DNA of 64,000 bases from positions 744,001 to 808,000 of the forward strand of contig JBBODD010000001.1 of NCBI GenBank assembly GCA_038002745.1, written 5' to 3'. Position numbers and translations under genes: made by a program. Under the pieces are notes generated by a model. The model was given only the letters and a program-made list of their open reading frames with translations, made no database searches and was not told where the DNA came from. Shown here piece by piece: positions 36,141 to 43,747 of the stretch. The stretch's first letter is position 1; each line of letters starts with the position of its first letter. The DNA comes from Bacillus sp. FSL H8-0547 (lineage in GTDB: Bacteria; Bacillota; Bacilli; Bacillales; Bacillaceae).

Positions 36141-37989
36141 ACGATTCATCAATATCAATTCTGTAGGTTTCAAACCAGACGTGGATCTGTGCAAGATGGG
36201 CAAGCAGCTGCGGTCCAGTCATCAGCTGTCCGTACCACGGCGCCTTGAATGCACTGCCTTCTGATTCGATGATGTCATGCAGCGCCTTTTTATCGAAAAA
36301 TGTATGCAGTGCTGAATCCTTTTTCTGAGTAAGAGACTGCAGCCACGTTTTGACCGCTTTTGTGTAATGAGGATTGTGCGTTTTCGGATACGGGCTCTTT
36401 TTCCGGTAGAGCACTTCGTTTGGCAGAGCACCTTCGAGCGCTTTGCGGAGGATGCCTTTTTCCCGGTCTCCGTGCATCTTCATCTCCCACGGAATGTTCC
36501 AGACATATTCAACAAGACGGTGATCTGCAAACGGCACCCGGACTTCAAGGCTTGCGCCCATGCTCATGCGGTCTTTGCGGTCAAGCAGCGTCGTCATAAA
36601 CCATAGGATATTCAAATAAAACAGCTGTCTGCGTTTTGACTCTGTCTCAGATTCCCCGTCGAGCAGCGGCGTCTCCTTCAGCGTTTCCTGATATCTCATT
36701 TTCACATACTCTTTCAAATTCAGCTTGCTTTGCCAGTCCTTGTGAAGCAGATTCATACGTGCATCTGTTGACCTCATCCACGGGAAGGCTTCTTCTGATA
36801 AATCCTGCGGCCTGTGGAACCACGGATAGCCTCCAAAAATTTCATCCGCACACTCTCCGGACAGACCCACAACAAAGTCTTTCTTTATCTCGCGGCAGAA
36901 CCAGAGCAGAGATGAATCAATATCCGCCATTCCAGGAAGATCTCTGACTTCTACCGCTTCCGTCAAGTTGTCAACGAGCTGCTGCTGCGTGATAACAGAC
37001 CGGTGATGAACGGTCTGGAACGCTTCTGTCATTTTATCAATCCACGGGGCATCCGAGTTCGGCTGAAATTCATTGGCTTTAAAAAACTTCTCGTTATCTT
37101 CATAATCAATTGAAAATGTGTGAAGCGGGCCTTTTCCTTCCTTTTCAAAAGCCTTGGCTGCAATAGCGGTAATGGCGCTTGAATCAAGACCGCCGGATAA
37201 AAAGGTGCAAACCGGCACATCGGATACAAGCTGCCTTGTCACAGCATCATTCACAAGGAACCCGACGCGGCTGACCGTTTCATCAAATGTATCTATATGC
37301 CTGGCACTTTTCACATTCCAGTATCTCCAGACCTTAATGCCATTCTTTGAAAATGTCATGGCATGGGCAGGACGCAGTTCTTTTATTCCTTTAAAAACGC
37401 CGATGCCGGGCGTTCTGGATGGTCCGAGGCCGAATATTTCGCTCATCCCTTCCCGGTCAATCACCGCCTTTTGATCAGGGTGTGCAAGGATCGCTTTCAG
37501 CTCGGAGCCGAAAATCAGAGATGCGTCCTTCTCTGCATAAAATAACGGCTTTACCCCCAGTCTGTCTCTTGCGATGAACACTGATTCCCGGGCAGCATCC
37601 CACACAGCAAAGGCAAATATGCCGTTTAAATGAGTGACGCACTCTTCTTTCCATTCCATATAGGCAGTCAGCAGCACCTCTGTATCAGAATGGCCTCTGA
37701 ATGTGTAGCCTCTTTTAAGAAGTTCCGTGCGGATATCTTCTGTATTGTACAGCTCGCCATTGTAGCAGATTGTATAATTGTTATCTTCCCTGCTCCTTGT
37801 CATCGGCTGCCTGCCGCCTTCAGGGTCCACAACAACGAGACGCTTATGCCCAAACAGAACATGCTGCTCTCCCCACAGGTTCGTATCATCCGGTCCGCGC
37901 TTGGATAAGCACTCCGCCATGGCTTTCATGACAGCTTTTTGCTGTTTGAGATCTTTCTGGTAATCAACCCAGCCTGTTATTCCACACAT
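36139..37989 (-). CDS. asnO: Asparagine synthetase (glutamine-hydrolysing) AsnO
   Basis: Makes asparagine from aspartate, glutamine and ATP. 616 residues. Cys2 (MCGITGW) is the amidotransferase nucleophile, so the start must be 37989, not the in-frame ATG 18 bases upstream. The class II glutaminase domain (about 1-210, with RGPDD and YNGELYN) is followed by the synthetase domain with the PP-loop FLSGGLDSS (about 260) and GECADEIFGGY. AsnO in B. subtilis is tied to sporulation, and the yisN/yisL neighbourhood is the same. Confidence 0.94.
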   Translation of the reverse strand: MCGITGWVDYQKDLKQQKAVMKAMAECLSKRGPDDTNLWGEQHVLFGHKRLVVVDPEGGRQPMTRSREDNNYTICYNGELYNTEDIRTELLKRGYTFRGHSDTEVLLTAYMEWKEECVTHLNGIFAFAVWDAARESVFIARDRLGVKPLFYAEKDASLIFGSELKAILAHPDQKAVIDREGMSEIFGLGPSRTPGIGVFKGIKELRPAHAMTFSKNGIKVWRYWNVKSARHIDTFDETVSRVGFLVNDAVTRQLVSDVPVCTFLSGGLDSSAITAIAAKAFEKEGKGPLHTFSIDYEDNEKFFKANEFQPNSDAPWIDKMTEAFQTVHHRSVITQQQLVDNLTEAVEVRDLPGMADIDSSLLWFCREIKKDFVVGLSGECADEIFGGYPWFHRPQDLSEEAFPWMRSTDARMNLLHKDWQSKLNLKEYVKMRYQETLKETPLLDGESETESKRRQLFYLNILWFMTTLLDRKDRMSMGASLEVRVPFADHRLVEYVWNIPWEMKMHGDREKGILRKALEGALPNEVLYRKKSPYPKTHNPHYTKAVKTWLQSLTQKKDSALHTFFDKKALHDIIESEGSAFKAPWYGQLMTGPQLLAHLAQIHVWFETYRIDIDES

Positions 37990-38046
37990 CTGCCTCTCAC
38001 TCCCCATTTTTACTGTCTGATAGGTCTCAGACGGTCAAAGATGTAC

Positions 38047-38124
38047 CTATCCTATGCTTACTTTATGAAGTGTTGATTTGTCCTTATCACGTTTTCTTCT
38101 GGCAAGTGTGAAGGCATTCTGCAT
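38047..38124 (-). CDS. Candidate 25-residue small protein or leader peptide before asnO
   Basis: A short frame with a near-perfect ribosome site (AAAAGGAGGAAG) 4-5 bases before ATG. It encodes 25 residues: MQNAFTLARRKR, a charged middle (DKDKS) and an end HKVSIG. The stop lies 57 bp before the asnO start, and a small hairpin (GTCTGA/TCAGAC) lies in that gap. The composition is basic with a single Asn, so classical asparagine attenuation is not obvious. Calling it a gene rests mainly on the Shine-Dalgarno site. Confidence 0.45.
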   Translation of the reverse strand: MQNAFTLARRKRDKDKSTLHKVSIG

Positions 38125-38184
38125 AATTCTTCCTCCTTTTGGAAAAAACGAAAGATAAGAATATGGGCAAAGGAGGTCTGCGTT

Positions 38185-38751
38185 ATGCTGTCAAAACAGA
38201 AGCACCGGCTGTTTGAGCGTCAAAAAAGAGCGCACATAACCGGATTTATTGAGATTGGCGAGGATCAGGAAATCTTATTTTATGATGATGAGCATGAGGA
38301 AGTGACCATTCTTCATTTTAAAAAAGATGAAAAAGTGGAGATTCTTTTAGAAGACAGCTGGTATCAGGGGATTTATACCGGAAACGGACAGCTAGCGGTT
38401 CCGACGGGGATGCATAAGCTCCGTGAAAATGATACCCTCCGTATTCCCAAAAAGGTTCAATACGCGCTTGATTATATGCTGAAAGAAGCTACAGATGACT
38501 CATTTGTTGCGTTTACGTCAAAACTGAATGAACTTTCCTTTTCCATTCATGACTGCATATACAGCTACAATCAGATGGTCTTTCTAGAAGAAACAGAAGA
38601 TAAAAAAGGGGTATCCTTCTACCAGTTTGATAATGAGGAAGCCGTCTGCGGCGTGCAGCATCACTTCTCAAGAGGAAGCAAACATGAAGACAGATTTGAA
38701 TTTACAGTCTGTACTGGAACAAGAGCTCTTTTAACTCAGCTGAAACCATAA
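38185..38751 (+). CDS. yisN: YisN-like protein (DUF2777)
   Basis: 188 residues with no signal or membrane segment. It starts with a basic helix (KQKHRLFERQKRAHITG) and continues as a beta-rich, acidic protein (GEDQEILFYDDEHEEVTILHF). Its position divergent from asnO and next to yisL matches B. subtilis yisN; identity is inferred from synteny and general resemblance. AAAGGAGG precedes the ATG. No function is known to me. Confidence 0.7.
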   Translation: MLSKQKHRLFERQKRAHITGFIEIGEDQEILFYDDEHEEVTILHFKKDEKVEILLEDSWYQGIYTGNGQLAVPTGMHKLRENDTLRIPKKVQYALDYMLKEATDDSFVAFTSKLNELSFSIHDCIYSYNQMVFLEETEDKKGVSFYQFDNEEAVCGVQHHFSRGSKHEDRFEFTVCTGTRALLTQLKP

Positions 38752-38784
38752 AAAAGCCTCCGCAAAAATTGCGGAGGCTTTTTT
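38751..38784. terminator. Bidirectional terminator between yisN and yisL
   Basis: AAAAAGCCTCCGC, loop, GCGGAGGCTTTTTT between convergent stops. Confidence 0.9.
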
Positions 38785-38786
38785 CA

Positions 38787-39143
38787 TTAAAACAGCTTTA
38801 AGCCAAGCGGCAGTCGCAGGCCAAGCAGAATAACAACAATCAATGCAATGACAAACTGAATCCAGAAAATGCGTGTCGGCTTGCCCTTTTTTCCGCGGAC
38901 AAGGATCATTTCCATCATGCCTATTACATAGATTCCAAGAATGACTTTTCCGATGTACTCGCCGGTGATCGCGCCAAGACCGAGCAGCAGCTGAATTCCT
39001 GATGCAATGATCAGCAGATAGAACAGTCTGAGTGTCATGTGTACGATTTTAAACGGTTTTTCTTTTCCCGACTTGAAGAGGGAGTTCGCAACGAAAAATA
39101 GAATAAGTGCGACAACCCAGGTCGTGATATGCAAGTGTGTCAT
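38787..39143 (-). CDS. yisL: YisL family (UPF0344/DUF1516) membrane protein
   Basis: 118 residues with four predicted membrane helices. The opening MTHLHITTWVVALILFFVA and the HMTLRLFYLLIIASG segment are characteristic of UPF0344. AGGAGGAACTACCAC precedes the ATG. Convergent with yisN, as in B. subtilis. Function unknown. Confidence 0.9.
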   Translation of the reverse strand: MTHLHITTWVVALILFFVANSLFKSGKEKPFKIVHMTLRLFYLLIIASGIQLLLGLGAITGEYIGKVILGIYVIGMMEMILVRGKKGKPTRIFWIQFVIALIVVILLGLRLPLGLKLF

Positions 39144-39213
39144 GTGGTAGTTCCTCCTCTTTTAAACATAATAATCCATCCATATAATATCACGAATCTC
39201 ATTAAAAAATGAA

Positions 39214-39229
39214 ATGTAAGCGCATTTGC
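39214..39229 (+). promoter_or_regulatory. cre-like CcpA site upstream of rocD
   Basis: ATGTAAGCGCATTTGC fits the cre consensus with one mismatch, about 100 bp before the rocD start and 70 bp before yisL. Carbon control of arginine/ornithine catabolism would make sense. Confidence 0.4.
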
Positions 39230-39326
39230 CTGCCTATTGTTTTCTTCAAAAAGGTAGGCTATTGTAGTACTTGAGGAATGCTAGATTCCTGTATTACAAG
39301 ACTTAATCGCACCAGGAGGGGATATT

Positions 39327-40517
39327 GTGTCTAAATCAGTACAAATCATCAGCTTGACTGAAAAATACGGGGCAAATAATTATCATCCGCTGCCGATCGT
39401 TATATCCAAGGCAGAAGGGGTTTGGGTAGAGGATCCTGAAGGAAACAAATATATGGATATGCTCAGCGCTTATTCAGCCGTCAATCAGGGCCACCGCCAC
39501 CCTAAGATCATTGAAGCACTTAAGGAACAGGCAGACAAAATCACCCTGACTTCCAGAGCTTTTCACAACGACCAGCTCGGACCATGGTATGAGAAAGTAT
39601 CCGCTTTAACTGGAAAAGAAATGGTTCTGCCAATGAATACAGGTGCTGAAGCCGTTGAAACCGCTGTAAAAACAGTGCGCCGGTGGGCATATGATGTGAA
39701 AGGGGTACCTGCTGATCAGGCTGAGATCATCGTGTGCGAGGAAAATTTCCACGGCCGTACAATGACAGCGGTATCAATGAGTTCAAGCGATGAATACAAG
39801 CGCGGTTTCGGGCCGATGCTTCCGGGAATAAAAGTCATTCCGTTCGGTGATCTTGAGGCGCTTAAAGCAGCGATTACACCGAATACAGCTGCTTTCATTT
39901 TCGAGCCGATTCAGGGCGAAGCAGGCATCCACATTCCTGAAGAAGGCTTCCTGAAAGCTGCTTTTGACATCTGCAAAGAACAAAATGTTCTCTACGTTGC
40001 AGATGAAATTCAGGCAGGTCTTGGCCGGTCAGGCAAGCTGTTTGCCTGCGACTGGGAAGACGTTAAGCCTGACATGTACATTCTTGGAAAAGCACTTGGA
40101 GGCGGGGTTTTCCCGATTTCCTGCGTAGCTGCAGACAAAGATGTCCTTGGTGTGTTTGAGCCGGGATCACATGGTTCAACGTTCGGAGGAAATCCTCTTG
40201 CGTGCGCTGTTTCCATCGCTGCACTTGACGTTCTCACAGAGGAAAAGCTTCCTGAGCGTTCACTTGAACTCGGCACATATATGCAGGAGAAGCTCCGTGA
40301 AATCAGCAATCCCATCATTAAAGAAGTCCGCGGAAGAGGTTTATTTATCGGCCTTGAGCTGACTGAAGCTGCTCGTCCATACTGCGAGAAGCTGAAAGAA
40401 GAAGGCCTTCTTTGCAAAGAGACACATGATACGGTCATCCGGTTTGCACCGCCGCTAGTCATTTCAAAAGAAGATCTGGACTGGGCGATTGAAAAAGTGA
40501 AGAAAGTTCTTTCATAA
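39327..40517 (+). CDS. rocD: Ornithine aminotransferase RocD
   Basis: Converts ornithine plus 2-oxoglutarate to glutamate semialdehyde and glutamate in arginine breakdown; PLP enzyme. 396 residues. The PLP lysine is Lys255 in LGKALGGG, with Asp226 in VADEIQAG and the GAEAVE phosphate loop. The start is GTG with AGGAGGGG upstream. It lies between yisK and yisL, a place where B. subtilis has no such gene, so it is an insertion or relocation. No sigma-L type -24/-12 element was recognised. Confidence 0.95.
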   Translation: MSKSVQIISLTEKYGANNYHPLPIVISKAEGVWVEDPEGNKYMDMLSAYSAVNQGHRHPKIIEALKEQADKITLTSRAFHNDQLGPWYEKVSALTGKEMVLPMNTGAEAVETAVKTVRRWAYDVKGVPADQAEIIVCEENFHGRTMTAVSMSSSDEYKRGFGPMLPGIKVIPFGDLEALKAAITPNTAAFIFEPIQGEAGIHIPEEGFLKAAFDICKEQNVLYVADEIQAGLGRSGKLFACDWEDVKPDMYILGKALGGGVFPISCVAADKDVLGVFEPGSHGSTFGGNPLACAVSIAALDVLTEEKLPERSLELGTYMQEKLREISNPIIKEVRGRGLFIGLELTEAARPYCEKLKEEGLLCKETHDTVIRFAPPLVISKEDLDWAIEKVKKVLS

Positions 40518-40523
40518 ACGAAC

Positions 40524-40638
40524 AAAAGCGCAAGCGCCTTGGTCAGATCCGATAGGCAGATAAGAATCCGTCAAAAAAGTCCGGTTTTGACTTTTTTGAC
40601 GGATTTGTTCTGACAGAGGATCTAGGGGCTGGACGAGG
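40524..40638 (+). repeat. Single copy of the ~121-bp intergenic hairpin repeat
   Basis: Starts AAAAGCGCAAGCGCC 6 bp after the rocD stop. The inner arms AATCCGTCAAAAAAGTC and GACTTTTTTGACGGATT are fully complementary and differ from those of the other copies. Confidence 0.85.
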
Positions 40639-40695
40639 ATAACTTGGTAATGTTATCCACAGCCTTTTAACTTTATAATTTCCTATACAAGAGCA

Positions 40696-40728
40696 AAGAA
40701 GCACACCGGTTTCGGTGTGCTTCTTTCT
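40696..40728. terminator. Bidirectional terminator between rocD and yisK
   Basis: AAGAAGCACACCG, loop, CGGTGTGCTTCTTT. Confidence 0.88.
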
Positions 40729-40730
40729 AT

Positions 40731-41636
40731 TTATTCAGCGATCGTGTTGCTTAACGTTCCGATGCCTTCAATTGATATTTCAACAGTATCTCCCGGGCTT
40801 AAATATTTTGGCGGCTTAAACCCTTTCCCTACTCCAGCAGGTGTTCCTGTTGCAATGATATCACCGGGCTCAAGCGTCGTGCCCTGTGAAATGGTCGAGA
40901 TCACATTTTCAATGGAGAAGATCATGTCTTTCGTATGACCGTCCTGTCTGACTTCCCCATTTACTTTTGTAACAAGAGAAAGTGCGTATGGATCAGGAAC
41001 CGCAGATTTATGTACGATATACGGTCCCATCGGGCAGGACGTATCCAGGCTTTTTCCAAGAAGAAACTGCTTATGCCTTGACTGAAGATCCCTTGCCGTA
41101 ATGTCATTTAACACCGTATAACCGTATACGTATTCCATCGCCTCAGCTTCCGGGATCTGTTTTCCCTTTTTCCCGATAATGACCGCAAGCTCACCCTCGT
41201 AATCCAGCTCACTTGTCAGATGGAGGTGAGGGTCTATCTTCTGTCCATGGCCCGTTACGGCTGTCGGGGCTTTTGAAAAAAGCATCACATGTTCCGGAAT
41301 ATCCGCTTCGCTTCCAAGCTCAATCGCATGTTCCCGGTAATTTTTGCCCACGCAGAATATGTTCTTGCGCGGAGTAGCAATAGGAGGAAGCCATGTTACA
41401 TCAGACAGAGAATATAAAAACGATTCTGTCTCATCCGCCTTTTTCACATACATCTGCAGCTGTTTCAGGTGATTGAAAAACTTCTCCCCCATTTCAATGC
41501 ATTCAATCATTGACTGCGGGGCTGATTCCATATCAAACCATTTTTTCTCTGCCCTTTGAATATCAAGAATCCTGTTTTCCTCCATAATCAGTCCGATGAA
41601 GGTCCTTCCGCCAATCTGAGCTGTTGCAAGTTTCAT
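40731..41636 (-). CDS. yisK: YisK, fumarylacetoacetate hydrolase superfamily
   Basis: 301 residues. The N-terminal small domain is about 1-90. The FAH-fold domain carries FCVGKNYREHAIELG, the metal ligands in SELDYEGELAVIIG and GDIIATGTPAGVG. B. subtilis YisK is an oxaloacetate decarboxylase that also influences cell-wall/elongation phenotypes. The minus-strand upstream region holds a textbook sigma-H promoter, agreeing with its reported SigH control. Divergent from yisI. Confidence 0.92.
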   Translation of the reverse strand: MKLATAQIGGRTFIGLIMEENRILDIQRAEKKWFDMESAPQSMIECIEMGEKFFNHLKQLQMYVKKADETESFLYSLSDVTWLPPIATPRKNIFCVGKNYREHAIELGSEADIPEHVMLFSKAPTAVTGHGQKIDPHLHLTSELDYEGELAVIIGKKGKQIPEAEAMEYVYGYTVLNDITARDLQSRHKQFLLGKSLDTSCPMGPYIVHKSAVPDPYALSLVTKVNGEVRQDGHTKDMIFSIENVISTISQGTTLEPGDIIATGTPAGVGKGFKPPKYLSPGDTVEISIEGIGTLSNTIAE

Positions 41637-41683
41637 TGTTACCCCCCGTTATCTCTTTAATCTAAACTGCCTGATAATGTATC

Positions 41684-41713
41684 TTATTCGATAAAGAATG
41701 ACACATTTCCTCT
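41684..41713 (-). promoter_or_regulatory. Sigma-H promoter of yisK
   Basis: On the minus strand AGAGGAAAT, 12 bp, ATCGAATAA, an exact fit to RNAGGAWWW-N11-12-RNNGAATWW, about 48 bp before the start codon. Confidence 0.8.
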
Positions 41714-41791
41714 AAAAAACCGCCTGTCTGTACGGCAGCATTTTTCTTTGGCATAAGACCAATGAAAAAACAGATCGAAACCTATCCCGCT

Positions 41792-41820
41792 TTGTAGAAA
41801 CCTGTAATGTTTTTTGTTAT
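41792..41820 (+). promoter_or_regulatory. Possible promoter of yisI
   Basis: TTGTAG, 17 bp, TGTTAT. A separate TATAAT at 41856 lacks a good -35. The 41637-41948 gap holds only these and the yisK promoter. Confidence 0.35.
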
Positions 41821-41948
41821 TTTAGCGAAATCAAACCATTTTGTACAACCCTGTGTATAATAAGTGTAACCCGCGTGAAAGAAGACTTTCCAGGGAATCC
41901 ATTTCATAGAAAACCATCCTATTAAACCATGAAAGTTGGAGAAAAATC

Positions 41949-42116
41949 ATGGCAGTGAATGAAATTGAAGTGCACAGACAAAAGCTTTTTGAAGCAGCAA
42001 AAGAACATGGAATGAATTCTTCTGAAACGGTGCGCCGCAGCCAGGAGCTCGACCAGCTGATCTTAGAACAAATCAAGCGGCAGATGGAAGGTGAACTGCA
42101 GACGGCAGTAAACTAA
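41949..42116 (+). CDS. yisI: Spo0E-family aspartyl-phosphate phosphatase YisI
   Basis: 55 residues in a two-helix coiled pattern with the family signature SQELD at residues 31-35. Members dephosphorylate Spo0A-phosphate and so delay sporulation. TTGGAG lies 8-12 bases before the ATG. The last four bases overlap the end of the convergent DUF418 gene. Its place beside yisK matches B. subtilis. Confidence 0.9.
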   Translation: MAVNEIEVHRQKLFEAAKEHGMNSSETVRRSQELDQLILEQIKRQMEGELQTAVN

Positions 42117-43267
42117 GCTCTGCTGAACAAGTAAATCCACTTCCGCAAAAGCCATTCTGCCGGACCAAACCGAAATGTTCTAAACCAATAATAGCTGACA
42201 ATAAGCTGCACCGAATAGAGGACCACTGCGATCATGACGCCTTCGCCTGCTGAAATGTTTCCGTACAACCCAAAACCATAGGAATAAAAAAGAAGTGTAC
42301 AGACCAATGACTGCATCAGATAATTGCTTAAAGACGCCCGTCCCGCTGCCTTAACCGCGCCGAGCTTGAAAGAATAGTTATTCAGCAGCAGCAGTATCAC
42401 CGAAACATAAAACAGGGTCAGTGCCGGACCCCCTAATGACAGCTGCAGATGCTGAGTAAGCAAATTCTCCTCCCAATAAAAGGGTGCACCTTTTAACAAA
42501 ACTGCGGCAGTTCCTGTTATCAGTGCCGTCCGTTTCCATTCAGACGACAGATCCTTATGAAACCAGCCACGCTTATAGGCGGCAGCACCAAGCATGAAAA
42601 GCGGTAAAATGGATATCACAAGAAAAAATGCATTCTCAAAGTTATTTACATACAGCCAGTCTGTCACTCTCTGCTGAGTAATGTCAAAAAAGCTTCCCGT
42701 CTGGTACGTCTCAGCTGACTGCTGAACAGCTTCCTCCGATTTGTAGTAACTGAGCATCTCCGGATCCGCTGCATATGCCGCAATAAGAGCAAAAGAAATC
42801 AGCACATTCGGAAGCAGCAGGATGAAAAGCCCCCACTTAATGAGCCCCCTGGAATTCCACTTTATAAATATCAGAAATAAAAACCCAATCAAGGCGTAGT
42901 TTGTCAGAATGTCCCCATGCCAGATCAAAAAAGCATGCAGAAGGCCAATAATCAACAGCCCAATCAGCCTTCTTGAGAAATACACATTGAACGAATGCCC
43001 CTTTTTCAATGCCCTCTCATAAAAAATCACCGTTCCCGCTCCAAATAAAAATGAGAACAGCGGATAAAAGCTTGCCTGAGCAAAAAACGAAATCAGCTGC
43101 TCAACAATCCGGTCAGAGCCGCTGCCGCTTACAAGGCTTGTCTCATAAAGAGCAGGCTCATAAAAAGACTTCATATTTACAAGCAGGATGCCAAGCAGCG
43201 AAAAGCCTCTCAGAATATCAAGCGTATGCAGCCTGTCCTTCTCAGGGACTGCTGTAAGTGGATCCAT
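42113..43267 (-). CDS. DUF418/YeiB-type membrane protein
   Basis: 384 residues, about ten membrane helices. The N-terminal LDILRGFSLLGILLVNM motif is typical of the DUF418/YeiB acyltransferase-3-like group, and the C-terminal YWFRTFRFGPAEWLLRKW motif is the DUF418 signature. The start at 43267 has AAAGGAGGG 8 bases upstream. The substrate is unknown. Array B begins roughly 35 bp upstream of the start codon. With topB it forms a block inserted between gerPA and yisI relative to B. subtilis. Confidence 0.88.
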   Translation of the reverse strand: MDPLTAVPEKDRLHTLDILRGFSLLGILLVNMKSFYEPALYETSLVSGSGSDRIVEQLISFFAQASFYPLFSFLFGAGTVIFYERALKKGHSFNVYFSRRLIGLLIIGLLHAFLIWHGDILTNYALIGFLFLIFIKWNSRGLIKWGLFILLLPNVLISFALIAAYAADPEMLSYYKSEEAVQQSAETYQTGSFFDITQQRVTDWLYVNNFENAFFLVISILPLFMLGAAAYKRGWFHKDLSSEWKRTALITGTAAVLLKGAPFYWEENLLTQHLQLSLGGPALTLFYVSVILLLLNNYSFKLGAVKAAGRASLSNYLMQSLVCTLLFYSYGFGLYGNISAGEGVMIAVVLYSVQLIVSYYWFRTFRFGPAEWLLRKWIYLFSRA

Positions 43268-43302
43268 TTTGATTTCCCTCCTTTTTTTCATACGATCAAT
43301 TT

Positions 43303-43740
43303 TCTGGTTTTTATGGTCTTGGGGTGCGAATCCGCTTTTTTAGTGCCCTCAATTTCCTACTTTCAGGTTTTGAGGGTACTGTTCTCGCTCTTTCGTACCC
43401 TCAAGCTCCGATTTCCAGCATTTGAGGGCACCATTCTGCGTTTTTAGTGCCCCAATTTCCGACTTTTGATTTTTGAGGGTTCTAATCTGCGTTTTTAGTG
43501 CCCTCAAGCTCCGATTTACAGGTTTTCAGGGCACCATTCCTGCTCTTTAGTGCCCTTAATCTCCGGTTTCCAGGTTTTGAGGGCACCACTCCCGCTCTCC
43601 AGTACCCTCAAGCTCTGATTTCCAGGTTTTGAGGGCATCACTCCCCCGCTCTCCACTACCCCCAAGCCCAGTCTCCAAGGGTTTAAGGGTACGGTTGTTC
43701 CGCTATTCACCGCCCTTGATTACCGAAGAGCATGCGGTGC
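43303..43740 (-). repeat. 52-bp tandem hairpin array B, about eight units
   Basis: GTGCCCTCAA-type unit starts occur at 43343, 43395, 43447, 43498, 43550, 43602, 43655 and about 43710: steps of 52, 52, 51, 52, 52, 53 and 55. A decayed half-unit precedes them. On the minus strand the core reads GTGCCCTCAAAACC, GGAAATCGG, GCTTGAGGGCAC, related to array A. The hairpin stem is 10-11 bp. It fills the gap between topB and the DUF418 gene. Confidence 0.9.
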
Positions 43741-43747
43741 AGTCAGA

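Noticed and set aside
36054-36203. Longer start for the unknown membrane protein (341 residues)
   Set aside because: The extension runs into asnO and through its terminator; the start at 36053 has a good ribosome site.
41839-41870. TGTACAA/TGTATAA-like motifs upstream of yisI as a second CarH-type operator
   Set aside because: Spacings are 12 and 11 bp, the third copy is poor and there is no carotenoid link; chance is likely.
20579-43740. Arrays A and B as CRISPR
   Set aside because: There are no unique spacers between conserved repeats; the whole 52-bp unit repeats with scattered drift, and no cas genes are present.
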